From: JAZLIT01 sp045617525
GTDB lineage: Bacteria > Bacillota > Bacilli > Bacillales_A > Planococcaceae
Length of the DNA: 64,000 nucleotides
Direction: 5' to 3'
Assembly (NCBI GenBank): GCA_045617525.1
Contig: JAZLIT010000070.1
Span: 38,028-102,027, forward strand
The notes beneath the pieces are model-generated. The model made no database searches and had not been told where the DNA came from. It saw only the letters and a program-made list of their open reading frames with translations. The translations under genes and the position numbers were made by a program. This document shows, piece by piece, positions 14,928 through 22,782 of the stretch (positions are counted from its first letter, which is position 1; each line of letters begins with the position of its first letter).

Positions 14928-17795
14928 ATGAAAAATACTGAAATTATCGTACAAGGTGCACGTGCGCATAACTTAAAAAATATTGATGTGACAATTCCAC
15001 GCGATAAGCTTGTTGTAATAACGGGCTTATCGGGCTCAGGTAAATCTTCCCTTGCATTTGACACGATTTACGCAGAGGGACAGCGCCGATATGTGGAGTC
15101 ACTATCTGCTTATGCACGTCAATTTTTAGGGCAAATGGACAAGCCAGATGTGGATTTAATTGAGGGCTTATCACCAGCGATTTCAATTGACCAAAAGACG
15201 ACGAGCAAAAATCCACGTTCAACTGTAGGGACGGTTACGGAAATTTATGATTATTTACGCTTGCTGTATGCACGTGTTGGGAAGCCAATCTGTCCAGAGC
15301 ATGGGATTGAAATTACATCGCAAACAATTGAGCAAATGGTGGATCGTTTAGTGCAATATCCGGAACGCACAAAAATGCAGTTACTTGCGCCGATTATGGA
15401 AGGACGCAAAGGCACGCACGTTAAGCTGCTGGAGGATTTAAAGAAGCAGGGCTATGTACGTGCACGTGTAGACGGTGAGTTGCGTGATTTAGACGACAAT
15501 ATCGAATTGGATAAAAATAAAAAGCATACAATCGAGGTAGTGATTGATCGTGTCGTGATGAAAGCTGGTGTTGAAGCACGATTAAGTGATTCATTGGAGT
15601 CTGCATTACGTTTAGGTGAGGGACGTGTTCTGGTCGATGTGATGGAGCAAGAGGAGATTTTATTTAGCGAGCATCATGCTTGTCCACATTGTGGCTTCTC
15701 GATTGGTGAGCTTGAGCCACGCATGTTTTCGTTTAACAGCCCATTTGGTGCATGTACGACATGTGATGGGCTTGGGATGAAGATGGTAGTAGATCCGAGT
15801 CTCGTAATTCCGGATAAAAATTTAACATTAAATGAACATGCGATTGCGCCATGGGAGCCAACAAGCTCGCAGTATTATCCACAGCTATTAAAGGCTATCT
15901 GTACATTTTATAGCATTCCAATGGATGTACCTGTAAAAGACTTACCAAAGGCGCAGCTCGATAAAATATTAAAGGGTTCGGGTAAGGATGAAATTCCATT
16001 TGATTACACGAATGATTACGGGCGTCGCACAAAGCAAATGGTTCAATTTGAAGGCGTTTTTCGTAATATTGAGCGCAGGTTCCGAGATACGAGCTCGGAT
16101 TATATTCGTGAGCAAATGCAAAAATATATGACACAGCAACATTGCCCATCTTGTAAAGGGAATCGCTTAAAACCAGAAACACTTGCGGTGAAGATAGAAG
16201 GCAAGCATATTGCAGAGGTGACAAGTTACTCAATTATCGAGGCGAATTTATTTTTCGAACAGTTAAAGCTATCTGAAAAAGATATGCAAATTGCAAAACT
16301 AATTTTCCGGGAAATATCAGAGCGTTTAGGGTTTTTAGTGAACGTAGGATTAGATTATTTAACATTATCACGAGAGGCAGGTACATTGTCTGGCGGTGAA
16401 GCGCAGCGTATTCGTTTGGCCACGCAAATTGGCTCGCGTTTGACAGGGGTGCTGTACATATTAGATGAGCCATCGATTGGTTTGCACCAACGTGATAATG
16501 ATCGCCTCATAAAGACACTGCAGGAAATGCGTGATTTAGGCAATACGCTAATTGTAGTTGAACATGACGAGGATACGATGCTTGCGGCGGATTATTTAAT
16601 TGATATTGGCCCTGGCGCAGGTGTACATGGCGGGCAAATAATGGCACAGGGTACCCCGGATGAAGTAATGAAAAATAGTGAGTCGATTACTGGGCAATAT
16701 TTAAGTGGGCGTAAATTTATTCCACTGCCAAAAGAGCGTCGTGAGCAGGATGGTCGTAAATTAACAATTAAAGGCGCAACGGAAAATAATTTAAAAAATG
16801 TAAGCGTCGATATACCACTTGGGTTGTTCATCGCGGTAACGGGTGTTTCTGGTTCAGGGAAATCGACACTAATCAACGAAATCCTCTATAAAACATTGGC
16901 TCAAAAGCTAAACCGAGCAAAAACAAAGGCAGGCGCACATAAAACTGTAGAGGGTGTCGAACAGCTTGAAAAGGTTATCGATATTGATCAATCGCCAATT
17001 GGCCGTACACCACGCTCAAATCCAGCGACGTATACAGGTGTATTTGATGATATTCGTGATGTCTATTCGATGACGAATGAGGCGAAAATTCGCGGCTATA
17101 AAAAAGGGCGTTTCTCATTCAATGTTAAGGGGGGGCGCTGTGAAGCGTGTCGCGGCGATGGTATTATTACAATCGAAATGCACTTCTTACCAGATGTCTA
17201 TGTGCCATGCGAGGTTTGCCATGGTAAACGCTATAATCGTGAGACATTAGAAGTTGTATATAAAGGGAAAAATATCGCAGAAGTGTTGGAAATGACGATT
17301 GAGGATGCAGTAGTCTTTTTTGAAAACTTGCCAAAAATTAAGCGCAAGCTGCAAACAATTGTCGATGTTGGACTAGGCTATATGAAGCTTGGACAGCCTG
17401 CCACAACCTTATCGGGGGGCGAGGCGCAGCGCGTGAAGTTAGCGAGTGAGCTTCATCGTCGTTCGACTGGGAAATCATTCTACATTTTAGATGAGCCGAC
17501 AACGGGACTTCATGCAGATGACATTGCACGCCTTTTAATTGTACTGCAGCGACTTGTTGAAAATGGAGAAACCGTTCTTGTTATTGAGCATAATTTAGAT
17601 GTAATTAAAACGGCAGATTATATTATTGATTTGGGTCCTGAAGGTGGAGATAAAGGCGGTATGATCATTGCAAAAGGTACACCAGAGCATATTTGTGAGG
17701 TGCAAGAAAGCTATACAGGTAAGTATTTAAAGCCAATATTAGAACGGGATCGTGCAAGAATGGTTTCGTTAATTGAGCAGGCATTAAATAAATAA
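14928..17795 (+). CDS. uvrA: Excinuclease ABC subunit A
   Basis: UvrA is the dimeric damage sensor of excision repair. The 955-residue protein carries two ABC-type ATPase halves, each split by insertions: Walker A GLSGSGKS near residue 34 and GVSGSGKS near 640, with LSGGEAQRIRLA and LSGGEAQRVKLA signatures and LDEPSIGLH and LDEPTTGLH Walker B segments. Zinc modules with CPHCG, CTTCDG, CEACRGDG and CEVCHG are intact. I chose ATG 14928, seven bases after AAAGGTG; a GTG at 14919 overlaps the uvrB stop. It is the second gene of uvrBA. Confidence 0.97.
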   Translation: MKNTEIIVQGARAHNLKNIDVTIPRDKLVVITGLSGSGKSSLAFDTIYAEGQRRYVESLSAYARQFLGQMDKPDVDLIEGLSPAISIDQKTTSKNPRSTVGTVTEIYDYLRLLYARVGKPICPEHGIEITSQTIEQMVDRLVQYPERTKMQLLAPIMEGRKGTHVKLLEDLKKQGYVRARVDGELRDLDDNIELDKNKKHTIEVVIDRVVMKAGVEARLSDSLESALRLGEGRVLVDVMEQEEILFSEHHACPHCGFSIGELEPRMFSFNSPFGACTTCDGLGMKMVVDPSLVIPDKNLTLNEHAIAPWEPTSSQYYPQLLKAICTFYSIPMDVPVKDLPKAQLDKILKGSGKDEIPFDYTNDYGRRTKQMVQFEGVFRNIERRFRDTSSDYIREQMQKYMTQQHCPSCKGNRLKPETLAVKIEGKHIAEVTSYSIIEANLFFEQLKLSEKDMQIAKLIFREISERLGFLVNVGLDYLTLSREAGTLSGGEAQRIRLATQIGSRLTGVLYILDEPSIGLHQRDNDRLIKTLQEMRDLGNTLIVVEHDEDTMLAADYLIDIGPGAGVHGGQIMAQGTPDEVMKNSESITGQYLSGRKFIPLPKERREQDGRKLTIKGATENNLKNVSVDIPLGLFIAVTGVSGSGKSTLINEILYKTLAQKLNRAKTKAGAHKTVEGVEQLEKVIDIDQSPIGRTPRSNPATYTGVFDDIRDVYSMTNEAKIRGYKKGRFSFNVKGGRCEACRGDGIITIEMHFLPDVYVPCEVCHGKRYNRETLEVVYKGKNIAEVLEMTIEDAVVFFENLPKIKRKLQTIVDVGLGYMKLGQPATTLSGGEAQRVKLASELHRRSTGKSFYILDEPTTGLHADDIARLLIVLQRLVENGETVLVIEHNLDVIKTADYIIDLGPEGGDKGGMIIAKGTPEHICEVQESYTGKYLKPILERDRARMVSLIEQALNK

Positions 17796-17860
17796 GTTTA
17801 CTAAACAGACTTAAAGTAATTTGTAAGCTATACCAAATTAATAAATGAATGAAACTTTTT

Positions 17861-17908
17861 GCCTCCCTTATCGTATGATTAGTATAACGATTAAGAGGGA
17901 GGCTTTTT
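17861..17908 (+). terminator. Hairpin ending uvrBA that also contains the next gene's ribosome site
   Basis: GCCTCCCT (17861-17868) pairs perfectly with AGGGAGGC (17896-17903), and five T follow, so it can act as a terminator for uvrBA. The right arm contains GGGAGG (17897-17902), which is the ribosome site of the gene starting at 17912. Read-through transcripts would therefore have that site folded away. Confidence 0.65.
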
Positions 17909-17911
17909 ATT

Positions 17912-19126
17912 ATGCAAAATAACGAACGTAAAAGAATTTTAACTTTAGTTGAAAATGGTACGATTACGACGGAAGAAGCACTTATCCTACTTGAGAAATT
18001 AGCGGGTGAGGAACGTACTACACCTTTAACAACTTTAATGAAGAAGGAAGCTCCACTAGTAGAAGAGCAGCTTGAGCAGGAGCATTCCTCATCAGAAGCG
18101 CAACAAGAACAAGAAAAGAAATCAAAATCAAGTAGCTTTGAAGATATTTTTGGAAAAGCGTTCAATAATTCAGATACAAATGGCAAAATGGAAGACGTAA
18201 TGAATGAGCTGAAATCAGATTTATCTCAATTTGGCTTACGTATGACAAGCCTAATTAATACGACTTTATCAAAAGTAAAGGGCTTTGAAGACGGTGCGCT
18301 ATTTGGTGAAAAGATGGAATTCACAAAATCTTATACATTTAATAGTGATGAAGTAAATGGATTTGATATAGAAGTGCCAAATGGTAAAGTAACGGTTGTA
18401 AAATCATCGGATGAACAGGTATCCATTGATGTAACAATTAAAACAGCAAAGCAGGAAGATGATGATCAGACGAAGGCCGCAATTTTAGCTGATTTGGTGA
18501 AGCTGTCGGACGGTAAATTAGCAATCATGACAAAGGCTAAGTTTTCGCAAGTAGGTGTTACAATTGCGCTACCTGAGAAAATTTATGATATTTTCTTTGT
18601 CCGTTCGTTTAATAACGAGGTAGAAATTGATGCACTTCAGGCTAAAGTTGTAAAGGTGTTGCTGACGAATGGTACGATTAATATGCATCATACAACGTTT
18701 AAACATGCCGATTTAAAGACAAAAAATGGCTCAATTGAAGCACGCTTTTTGAAGGGCGAAGACTTAGAAGCAGAAACAATGAATGGTCGAATTTATATAG
18801 AAGGTAACCTGAATGAAGTGGAAGCGGAATCTGTGAATGGGCATGTCGTAATAACAACGACAAGTGATGTAGCACATAAAGTGAAGGCGACTACTGTTGC
18901 TGGATCTGTTGAATTATATGTACCGAAATCACTAGCGCTAGATGGTAAGCTTTCGACAAACTTTGGGAGATTCGATTTAGGCTTACACGATATTTCGCAA
19001 AAAGCTAATGAAGAATCATTTTTACAAAAAGTCGTACATTTTGATAAAGTTATAACAAATGCGACTGTCTTGAAGATTATTGGAGAATCAAGAACTGGAA
19101 CTGTTTTAGTTCGTTATGCACCATAA
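17912..19126 (+). CDS. DUF4097 family protein with N-terminal SHOCT-like segment (YvlB type)
   Basis: The 404-residue protein starts with a short helical module (RKRILTLVENGTITTEEAL, a SHOCT-like pattern). An acidic, Gln/Glu/Ser-rich linker (about 45-75) and a long DUF4097 domain (about 140-400) follow. That domain consists of repeated short strands with N-G turns (EVPNGKVTV, LLTNGTINM, KTKNGSIEA, AETMNGRIYIEG, AESVNGHVVI), the pattern of a right-handed beta helix. B. subtilis YvlB has the same layout and belongs to the cell-envelope stress group. No signal peptide or membrane segment is visible. Exact role unknown. The ribosome site sits inside the uvrA terminator stem. Confidence 0.8.
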   Translation: MQNNERKRILTLVENGTITTEEALILLEKLAGEERTTPLTTLMKKEAPLVEEQLEQEHSSSEAQQEQEKKSKSSSFEDIFGKAFNNSDTNGKMEDVMNELKSDLSQFGLRMTSLINTTLSKVKGFEDGALFGEKMEFTKSYTFNSDEVNGFDIEVPNGKVTVVKSSDEQVSIDVTIKTAKQEDDDQTKAAILADLVKLSDGKLAIMTKAKFSQVGVTIALPEKIYDIFFVRSFNNEVEIDALQAKVVKVLLTNGTINMHHTTFKHADLKTKNGSIEARFLKGEDLEAETMNGRIYIEGNLNEVEAESVNGHVVITTTSDVAHKVKATTVAGSVELYVPKSLALDGKLSTNFGRFDLGLHDISQKANEESFLQKVVHFDKVITNATVLKIIGESRTGTVLVRYAP

Positions 19127-19146
19127 TTATTTTTATTAACTATTCG

Positions 19147-19187
19147 AGTGACTTTTTACGCATTGTCGTAAAGGGTCACTTTTTTTA
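19147..19187 (+). terminator. Terminator after the DUF4097 gene
   Basis: AGTGACTTTTTACG pairs with CGTAAAGGGTCACT (two mismatched or wobble positions), then T7. Confidence 0.8.
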
Positions 19188-19363
19188 TGTTTTGGTAGAA
19201 ATGTGGGATTATTAGTGGAAAATATCATATAAAAGTTAGTATATTGCAAATTCCACAAATTAATATACTAATCCGATAAAGTGAAAATTTAAATAAATCA
19301 ATGATATCAGGCGTTCGTAAAGTGATATTGAAATAAAACTGTAATAAAAACTAGTAAAGTAAG

Positions 19364-19372
19364 TGTTATAAT
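19364..19372 (+). promoter_or_regulatory. Extended -10 promoter for ftsEX
   Basis: TGTTATAAT carries both the TG extension and a consensus TATAAT, 46 bases before the ftsE start. No good -35 is visible, as is common for extended -10 promoters. Confidence 0.45.
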
Positions 19373-19418
19373 AAAATGTAATGAGATTTAATATTAAAAT
19401 AAACTAGGTGGTCATTCG

Positions 19419-20105
19419 ATGATTCAAATGAAAAATGTAATCAAAAAGTATCCAAATGGTGTTGTTGCATCAAATGGAATATCAGTTGATATAAAGCAAG
19501 GCGAATTTGTGTATGTAGTAGGTCCAAGTGGTGCAGGAAAATCGACTTTTATAAAATTGATGTATCGTGAAGAAAAGGCAACGAGTGGCGAGGTAATTGT
19601 TAATGGCATTAACGTTACAACGATTCGTAATAGTGCTGTTCCAAAATTTAGACGTCAACTTGGCGTAGTATTTCAGGATTTCAAATTACTCCCGCGTCTA
19701 ACGGTGTATGAAAATGTCGCATTCGCACTTGAGGTAATTGAAGAACAACCGAAGGTTATTCGTAAGCGCGTAATGGACGTGTTGGATTTAGTAGGGTTAA
19801 CACATAAGGCGAGAATGTTCCCGACGGAGTTGTCTGGAGGGGAGCAGCAACGTGTTTCAATTGCTCGCTCAATCGTAAATATGCCGAAAGTGATGATTGC
19901 GGATGAGCCAACAGGAAATCTAGATCCGGAAACGTCATGGGAAATTATGAATATTTTTGAAACAATTAATGCACGTGGAACAACGATTATTATGGCTACA
20001 CATAACCGTGAAATCGTTAATAATATACGTAAGCGTGTTATTGCAATTGAAGGCGGCATGATTGTCCGTGATGAGCATGGAGGTGACTACGGCTATGAAG
20101 GTTAG
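19419..20105 (+). CDS. ftsE: Cell division ABC transporter ATP-binding protein FtsE
   Basis: FtsE is the cytoplasmic ATPase that, with FtsX, works as a mechanotransmitter switching on wall hydrolases. The 228-residue protein has Walker A GPSGAGKS (about 36-43), the Q loop in VVFQDFKLL, signature LSGGEQQR, Walker B VMIADEP and the switch His in MATHNRE. The ATG at 19419 has AGGTGG upstream. It overlaps the start of ftsX by 11 bases. The M23 peptidase follows in the same unit. Confidence 0.95.
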   Translation: MIQMKNVIKKYPNGVVASNGISVDIKQGEFVYVVGPSGAGKSTFIKLMYREEKATSGEVIVNGINVTTIRNSAVPKFRRQLGVVFQDFKLLPRLTVYENVAFALEVIEEQPKVIRKRVMDVLDLVGLTHKARMFPTELSGGEQQRVSIARSIVNMPKVMIADEPTGNLDPETSWEIMNIFETINARGTTIIMATHNREIVNNIRKRVIAIEGGMIVRDEHGGDYGYEG

Positions 20106-20991
20106 TACACTATTCCGCCATACTCGAGAAAGTATGAAATCATTAGGTCGTAACGGTTGGATGACTTTTGCATCCATTAGCGCTGTAACGATTACCCTAC
20201 TCTTAGTTGGGATATTTGGAATTATAATGATGAATTTAAATAAGCTTGCAGATGATATTGAGAATGATGTTGAGATTCGAGTACATATCGAGATACTAGC
20301 TGATGAAAATGAAACGATTGCAGCAGAGGAAGCACTGATGCAAAAAGTCCAAAAAATAACGGGTATTGAATCCGTAATTTACTCTTCTAAAGAACAAGAA
20401 TTAGAAACTTTAATTAAAAACATGGGCGAAGAATTTAGCTTATACGAACAAAATAACCCGTTACATAATGTGTTATATGTGAAAGCGACTGATCCGCAGA
20501 AAACGGCCAAAATTGCCACTCAAATAGAGAAATTTGACCATATTCATAAAGTTTCTTATGGGGAAGGTAAAGTTGAAAAACTATTTAACTTCTTAAATAT
20601 TAGTAGAAATGTCGGATTAGGTTTAATCGTAGGTTTACTATTTACAGCGATGTTTTTAATTTCGAACACAATCCGAATTACAATTATCGCACGTCGCGAT
20701 GAGATTGAAATAATGAAACTAGTAGGTGCAACGAATTCATTTGTGCGTATCCCATTTGTGCTAGAGGGCATGTGGCTAGGACTTGTAGGTGCAATTTTAC
20801 CAATGATTGTTGTTTCAACAGTTTACTATAATTTATATCATGCATTACAAGAACGTTTACAAGGAGAATTATTCCAACTTGTCGAAGTAAGTGAATTACT
20901 GCTAAACGTCAATTTAATTTTACTAATTATTGGGGTATTTATCGGAATTTGGGGTAGTTTTATGTCAGTACGTAAGTTTTTAAAAATCTAG
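20095..20991 (+). CDS. ftsX: Cell division membrane protein FtsX
   Basis: FtsX is the four-helix membrane partner of FtsE. The 298-residue protein shows an N-terminal helix after GRNGWM (about 28-50), an extracellular domain (about 55-170) and three more membrane segments: near 180-200, after NSFVRIPF, and near the C terminus. I chose ATG 20095 (MKVSTLFRHTRESM), eight bases after GGAGGTGA; the upstream in-frame ATG codons lie within ftsE and lack a site. The extracellular loop is the usual contact for a hydrolase or its adaptor, which here is probably the M23 protein encoded next. Confidence 0.95.
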   Translation: MKVSTLFRHTRESMKSLGRNGWMTFASISAVTITLLLVGIFGIIMMNLNKLADDIENDVEIRVHIEILADENETIAAEEALMQKVQKITGIESVIYSSKEQELETLIKNMGEEFSLYEQNNPLHNVLYVKATDPQKTAKIATQIEKFDHIHKVSYGEGKVEKLFNFLNISRNVGLGLIVGLLFTAMFLISNTIRITIIARRDEIEIMKLVGATNSFVRIPFVLEGMWLGLVGAILPMIVVSTVYYNLYHALQERLQGELFQLVEVSELLLNVNLILLIIGVFIGIWGSFMSVRKFLKI

Positions 20992-21018
20992 CCGTACTCA
21001 TGAAGGGGGAAATAGAGT

Positions 21019-22290
21019 TTGCACCAGCATTCAAAGAAACAATTTAAAATAATTGTAACCATGCTAGCATTGTTATTATTTATTCAAATGCCAGCAGTAT
21101 ATGCAGCAAATCTATCAGATTTAAAACAAGAGAAAAAAGTACAAGAGCAAAAACAGAACGAATTAAATAGTTCAATTAATGAAAAAGGTTCATCTATTTC
21201 AATAATCGAAAATAAGCAAAAAAAGTTACTTGATCAAATTTCAGATTTAAGTGCTGAGATTGAAAAGACGAACGCAGCGATTACTGCTGTTAATCAGGAA
21301 ATTAAAACTGCAAATGAAGAGATTATTATTTTGGAAGAAGAGATAGAGGCTTTAATTAAGAAAATTGAAAATCGCAATGCGTTATTAGAAGAGCGTGCAC
21401 GTGCAATCCAAGTGAGTGGTTCAATTAGCTATTTGGATGTTTTACTTGGCGCAAATAGTTTCGTAGATTTCATAGACCGTTTTTCGGCGGTTTCAACTTT
21501 AATGGACGCTGATCGTAAAATTATGCGTGAGCAAAAAGAAGATCAGTTAGCTCTTGAAGAGCAAAAAGTACTTTTAGAAGACAAAAAGAAAAAGCTTGAA
21601 GAAAATAAAGCGCAATTAGTAACATTAAGTGCATCTTTAGACAAACAGAAATCTGAAAAAAATAATCTAATAAATCAACTTGAAGCAGAGCAAAGGAAGC
21701 TTGAAGGTGAAAAGAAATTATTAGAAGAACAATATTCAGAGGCACTTTTAGTCAGTAAACAACTTGACGATAAAATTGCTGCAGAGCAAAAACGTCAAGC
21801 TGAAATTGCACGACAAGAAGCGATTCGTAAACAAAAAGAACGTGAGAAGGCTAATGGTTCGAATACTCCTGTAGTTTCAAGTGGTACATGGACGAAGCCA
21901 GCAAATGGTCGATTCACTTCTGCTTTTGGATGGCGTAATCTAGGGTCAGGTAATGAGTTCCATTACGGAATTGATATTGCAAATTCAATTGGTACAACAA
22001 TCGTAGCTTCAAATGATGGTGTTGTTTCTTACGCGGGTAGCCTATCTACATATGGTAATGTAATTATGATTACACATTATGTGAATGGTAGTGTTTGGAC
22101 AACGGTTTATGCACATTTGAGTAGTGTGCAAGTTTCTGTAGGACAATCTGTTGACAAAGGGCAAAAAATTGGCCTGATGGGGAACACAGGTCGTTCATTT
22201 GGCTCTCATTTACATTTTGAGATTCATAGTGGTCCGTGGGTAAGTGGGCGTCCTCATGCTCAAAATCCATTAAAGTATATTAATCTATAA
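21019..22290 (+). CDS. Secreted coiled-coil M23 peptidase, EnvC-like
   Basis: The 423-residue protein has a signal peptide ending near VYAA (about residue 31), long coiled coils (about 35-130 and 165-275, rich in K, E and Q) and a C-terminal LytM/M23 domain (about 295-420). The zinc ligands look intact: H-Y-G-I-D near 314 and HLHFEI near 396, with the YAHL segment also present, so it may cut peptidoglycan itself. The coiled-coil plus LytM layout is that of EnvC, and the gene directly follows ftsEX, so it is likely to dock on FtsX. B. subtilis FtsEX instead drives the NlpC/P60 enzyme CwlO. Start TTG 21019 has AAGGGGG nine bases upstream. Confidence 0.88.
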   Translation: MHQHSKKQFKIIVTMLALLLFIQMPAVYAANLSDLKQEKKVQEQKQNELNSSINEKGSSISIIENKQKKLLDQISDLSAEIEKTNAAITAVNQEIKTANEEIIILEEEIEALIKKIENRNALLEERARAIQVSGSISYLDVLLGANSFVDFIDRFSAVSTLMDADRKIMREQKEDQLALEEQKVLLEDKKKKLEENKAQLVTLSASLDKQKSEKNNLINQLEAEQRKLEGEKKLLEEQYSEALLVSKQLDDKIAAEQKRQAEIARQEAIRKQKEREKANGSNTPVVSSGTWTKPANGRFTSAFGWRNLGSGNEFHYGIDIANSIGTTIVASNDGVVSYAGSLSTYGNVIMITHYVNGSVWTTVYAHLSSVQVSVGQSVDKGQKIGLMGNTGRSFGSHLHFEIHSGPWVSGRPHAQNPLKYINL

Positions 22291-22296
22291 AATGAG

Positions 22297-22336
22297 TTGC
22301 ATCCTAGCTGACATAGCTTAGGATGCAATTTTTTTT
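22297..22336 (+). terminator. Terminator after the ftsEX-M23 unit
   Basis: TTGCATCCTA pairs perfectly with TAGGATGCAA around a 12-base loop, then nine T. Confidence 0.88.
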
Positions 22337-22486
22337 TAAGGCTCTATTATATTTGTTGGGGTTTTCATACAATTACGCATAAAAAAAGGCACAAAACCAC
22401 ACTTTTTAGAAAGCATGAGCATTTTAAAGCAAAGATTTTATTAAGTAGAGTATATAAAAATGTGGGGAATCACCTTGGATAGTGCT

Positions 22487-22702
22487 CGTTGATTGGAGCG
22501 GAGGGGGCCCGCGACTTCCAGGGGACCTCAGCACGTGCGGAAAATCCTCTAATTGCCTGCCACTGAAAAGGCAGGTAATTAGATAGTTGGAGCCGTGCCC
22601 TAAAGAAATAGGTAGGGAAGCTAAGAGCGCGCTCGTCGTGAGCGCAACGCTTCCATGACCAGCATCCTACTGGCCCTCGGGCTCACGGAGCTCCAATCAA
22701 CG
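22487..22702. repeat. GC-rich multi-hairpin element with 13-bp terminal inverted repeats
   Basis: This 216-base noncoding block is clearly richer in G and C than its surroundings. Its ends are CGTTGATTGGAGC (22487-22499) and the exact reverse complement GCTCCAATCAACG (22690-22702). Inside are a 13-bp stem CTAATTGCCTGCC/GGCAGGTAATTAG (one G-U), a GGAAGC...GCTTCC stem enclosing GCGCTC-GTCGT-GAGCGC, and a CCAG...CTGG stem. I recall that related ends (TTGATTGGAGCGGA) mark abundant intergenic repeats in Bacillaceae and Planococcaceae genomes, but this cannot be checked here. It may be a small mobile repeat or a structured RNA. No good coding frame is apparent. Confidence 0.6.
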
Positions 22703-22716
22703 CCTTTCGTTAGAAA

Positions 22717-22754
22717 GGGTGTACTGAAATTAATGACTAATTTCAGGTACACCC
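22717..22754. repeat. Palindromic repeat, copy 1 (also at 60529)
   Basis: GGGTGTACTGAAATTA pairs with TAATTTCAGGTACACCC (one base missing in the left arm) over the loop ATGAC. It lies just past the stop codon of the leftward MMPL gene and may act as its terminator, though the following T run is weak. Nearly the same sequence recurs at 60529-60554. Confidence 0.65.
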
Positions 22755-22782
22755 CAACATTTGACGTAGAACCACTTTTATT

